From Candidatus Aminicenantota bacterium (GTDB taxonomy: Bacteria > Acidobacteriota > Aminicenantia > Aminicenantales > Aminicenantaceae), in contig WVZL01000040.1 of NCBI GenBank assembly GCA_011772495.1, positions 24,003 to 88,002 on the forward strand: a stretch of 64,000 bases of DNA, given 5' to 3'. Positions 62,923 through 64,000 of this stretch are shown in pieces. Both the position numbers and the translations under genes were made by a program. Each line of letters begins with the position of its first letter. The stretch's first letter is position 1. Under the pieces are notes generated by a model that searched no databases, had not been told where the DNA came from, and saw only the letters and a list, made by a program, of their open reading frames with translations.

Positions 62923-64000
62923 CTATTTAAACATCAACGAGATTCCCACCGCTCCGATCCCGTTGTGAACACCGATAACTGGAGATATGTCTATGATGTA
63001 TGCTGGTTTCTTATGGAGAGCGTCCTCCAGTTTTGAGGCGTACATTCGAGCCCTATCCAAACTCTGAGCATGAACAAGAGCGTAGTTCCAGATTTCTCCC
63101 TTGGAGCTTAAATTTTTTACAATCTGAATGATCTTTTTCATGTTGGCTTTGCGGCTGAATGATTTTCCGAAGCCTGTCGCTTTGCCCTCAGAATCAAGGG
63201 AGATGATCGGCTTGAGATTCAGAATTTTCGCCAGCAATCCTTTTAAAGGGCTGACTCTCCCCCCGCGGACCATATATTTAAGCGTTTGTATGTCAACAAA
63301 GATCTTTGTTTTCGAAATCCATTCCTCCGCCAATTTCACGAGTTCCTCGTGTTCAATTCCTTCCTTGATGGCCTCGGCAATACGCAAGACAATGAGTCCC
63401 AAGGAAGCCGACAGGTGACGGGAATTGATAAGGCTTATTTTTTTATTTTTGATAACAGATGAAGCTTCCTTGCTCAATCTAAAGGCTCCGCTCAGTTTAT
63501 CTGAGATATGAATCACTATGAGAGATTCATAATGGCTGGCTAAAAATGAGAATAGACTCTGAACTGACTTAGGAGATGGCTGTGAGCTTTTTGGATGCTC
63601 CCTGTGAGTCCTGAGAAGCGTGTAGAACTTCTCCGGAGTAATGGTGACCTTATCTAAAAATAGTGTATCTCCAAAACTTAAATAAAAAGGAATGACTTGA
63701 ATTTGATGTTCATCGATGATGTTTTGAGGAAGGTCACAGGAGGAGTCAGTAACCAAGCCGATCTTCGATTTTCTTTTATGACTCACTTCATACTGTTTCT
63801 GCATATCATCAACTTTTAACTGGGTGATCGAACCGTAATCTTTAAGTCGGAAAAATAAATCAGCCGGATTATCTGTATGAATGTGGATTCGTGATTTCTT
63901 TTGGGAGCCAGCAATAATCGCTGAACTGCCGAAGGGGCGGATTTCTTCTCGAAGCTTTTCTATATCCATTTCTTTTCCGGCTAATAGCGCTTCTGTACAA
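62923..64000 (-). CDS. DAK2-DegV fusion protein (FakA C-terminal-like plus FakB-like), 5' truncated
   Basis: The frame is open to the end of the window: codons before the first ATG read CTEALLAGKE, which matches the YCTEFLI... of DAK2/FakA C-terminal domains, so the gene starts further out. The visible first ~60 residues (REEIRPFGSSAIIAGSQKKS, IHIHTDNPADLF) are the end of the FakA/YloV C-terminal domain. From about residue 68 comes a complete DegV (KIGLVTDSSCDLPQNII, HISDKLSGAF, a late PVIGVHNGIGAVG). FakA and FakB phosphorylate exogenous fatty acids as separate proteins; here the two are fused. Confidence 0.88.
   Translation of the reverse strand, partial: CTEALLAGKEMDIEKLREEIRPFGSSAIIAGSQKKSRIHIHTDNPADLFFRLKDYGSITQLKVDDMQKQYEVSHKRKSKIGLVTDSSCDLPQNIIDEHQIQVIPFYLSFGDTLFLDKVTITPEKFYTLLRTHREHPKSSQPSPKSVQSLFSFLASHYESLIVIHISDKLSGAFRLSKEASSVIKNKKISLINSRHLSASLGLIVLRIAEAIKEGIEHEELVKLAEEWISKTKIFVDIQTLKYMVRGGRVSPLKGLLAKILNLKPIISLDSEGKATGFGKSFSRKANMKKIIQIVKNLSSKGEIWNYALVHAQSLDRARMYASKLEDALHKKPAYIIDISPVIGVHNGIGAVGISLMFK

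Noticed and set aside
1-64000. CRISPR arrays, tRNA or rRNA genes
   Set aside because: No regularly spaced repeats, TPsiC-type motifs or rRNA-like segments were seen in the intergenic regions. A dedicated scan (for example tRNAscan-SE) would be decisive.

Overview
This is a 64 kb bacterial chromosome segment of moderate GC (about 43% by eye). Housekeeping genes (guaB, secA, uvrB, uvrC, acpS, panB-panC-panD, feoA-feoB) alternate with envelope, redox and regulatory genes. I saw no rRNA, tRNA, CRISPR array, transposase or phage module. The outer-membrane-type proteins indicate a diderm. The rubredoxin and ferredoxin-thioredoxin-reductase redox genes, the large Ser/Thr kinase with a TolB-like/TPR half, and the small Cys-rich DUF2769 proteins suggest an anaerobic or microaerophilic member of the Acidobacteriota/Aminicenantota area. 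That placement is inference and is not shown by a marker gene. Both edge genes are cut by the window.

Layout. 1-8541 (+): a truncated PQQ-like propeller protein, an HD-domain protein, two aldehyde dehydrogenases (PruA type and ALDH7 type) with a DUF1858 protein, a PspC protein, a deoxynucleoside kinase, and the pantothenate genes panB-panC-panD. 8547-13926 (-): a compact redox island with a CPHC thioredoxin-like protein, a rubredoxin-ferredoxin:thioredoxin reductase fusion, two DUF2769 Cys-rich proteins (one a Tat-like lipoprotein), a membrane cytochrome c, a rubredoxin-fused TPP enzyme and a ZIP-like membrane protein. 14028-18107 (-): guaB and secA. A probable MITE (18160-18414) separates secA from a GT87 glycosyltransferase. 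19808-22064: a Fur-boxed feoA-feoB unit. 22378-27717: a transglutaminase-like/TPR protein, then acpS, uvrC and uvrB. 27981-34740: a CsgG-like lipoprotein, bactofilin, and an HlyD/ABC/ABC/permease/permease drug-efflux operon. 34741-36188: a long leader with a four-copy TTAACA array resembling a Pho box, ahead of a secreted zinc phospholipase C-like protein. 36468-47970: Ser/Thr kinase, a LuxR membrane sensor, several small membrane or secreted proteins (one with a probable ATT start, two with apparent frameshifts), a secreted beta-propeller, a cupin, an exported methyltransferase, an APC permease and a divergent thymidylate synthase. 48039-49302 (-): a PadR/HAAS-domain regulatory pair. 49557-57663 (-): a MalT-like regulator followed by an 83-aa protein, a LolA-like protein, a beta-barrel and an RND exporter. 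57948-64000: an NmrA/DUF2867 protein, an outer membrane protein, class II photolyase, dodecin, a DUF1295 protein and a truncated DAK2-DegV fusion.

Most likely functional units are: cytosolic thiol reduction and electron transfer (8547-13211), iron uptake under Fur (19808-22064), multidrug or lipid ABC export (29607-34740), phosphate-responsive phospholipid scavenging (34804-36188, inferred), and an envelope lipid or lipoprotein export system under a MalT-type regulator (49557-57663). The noncoding signals were found by eye and have not been scored computationally.
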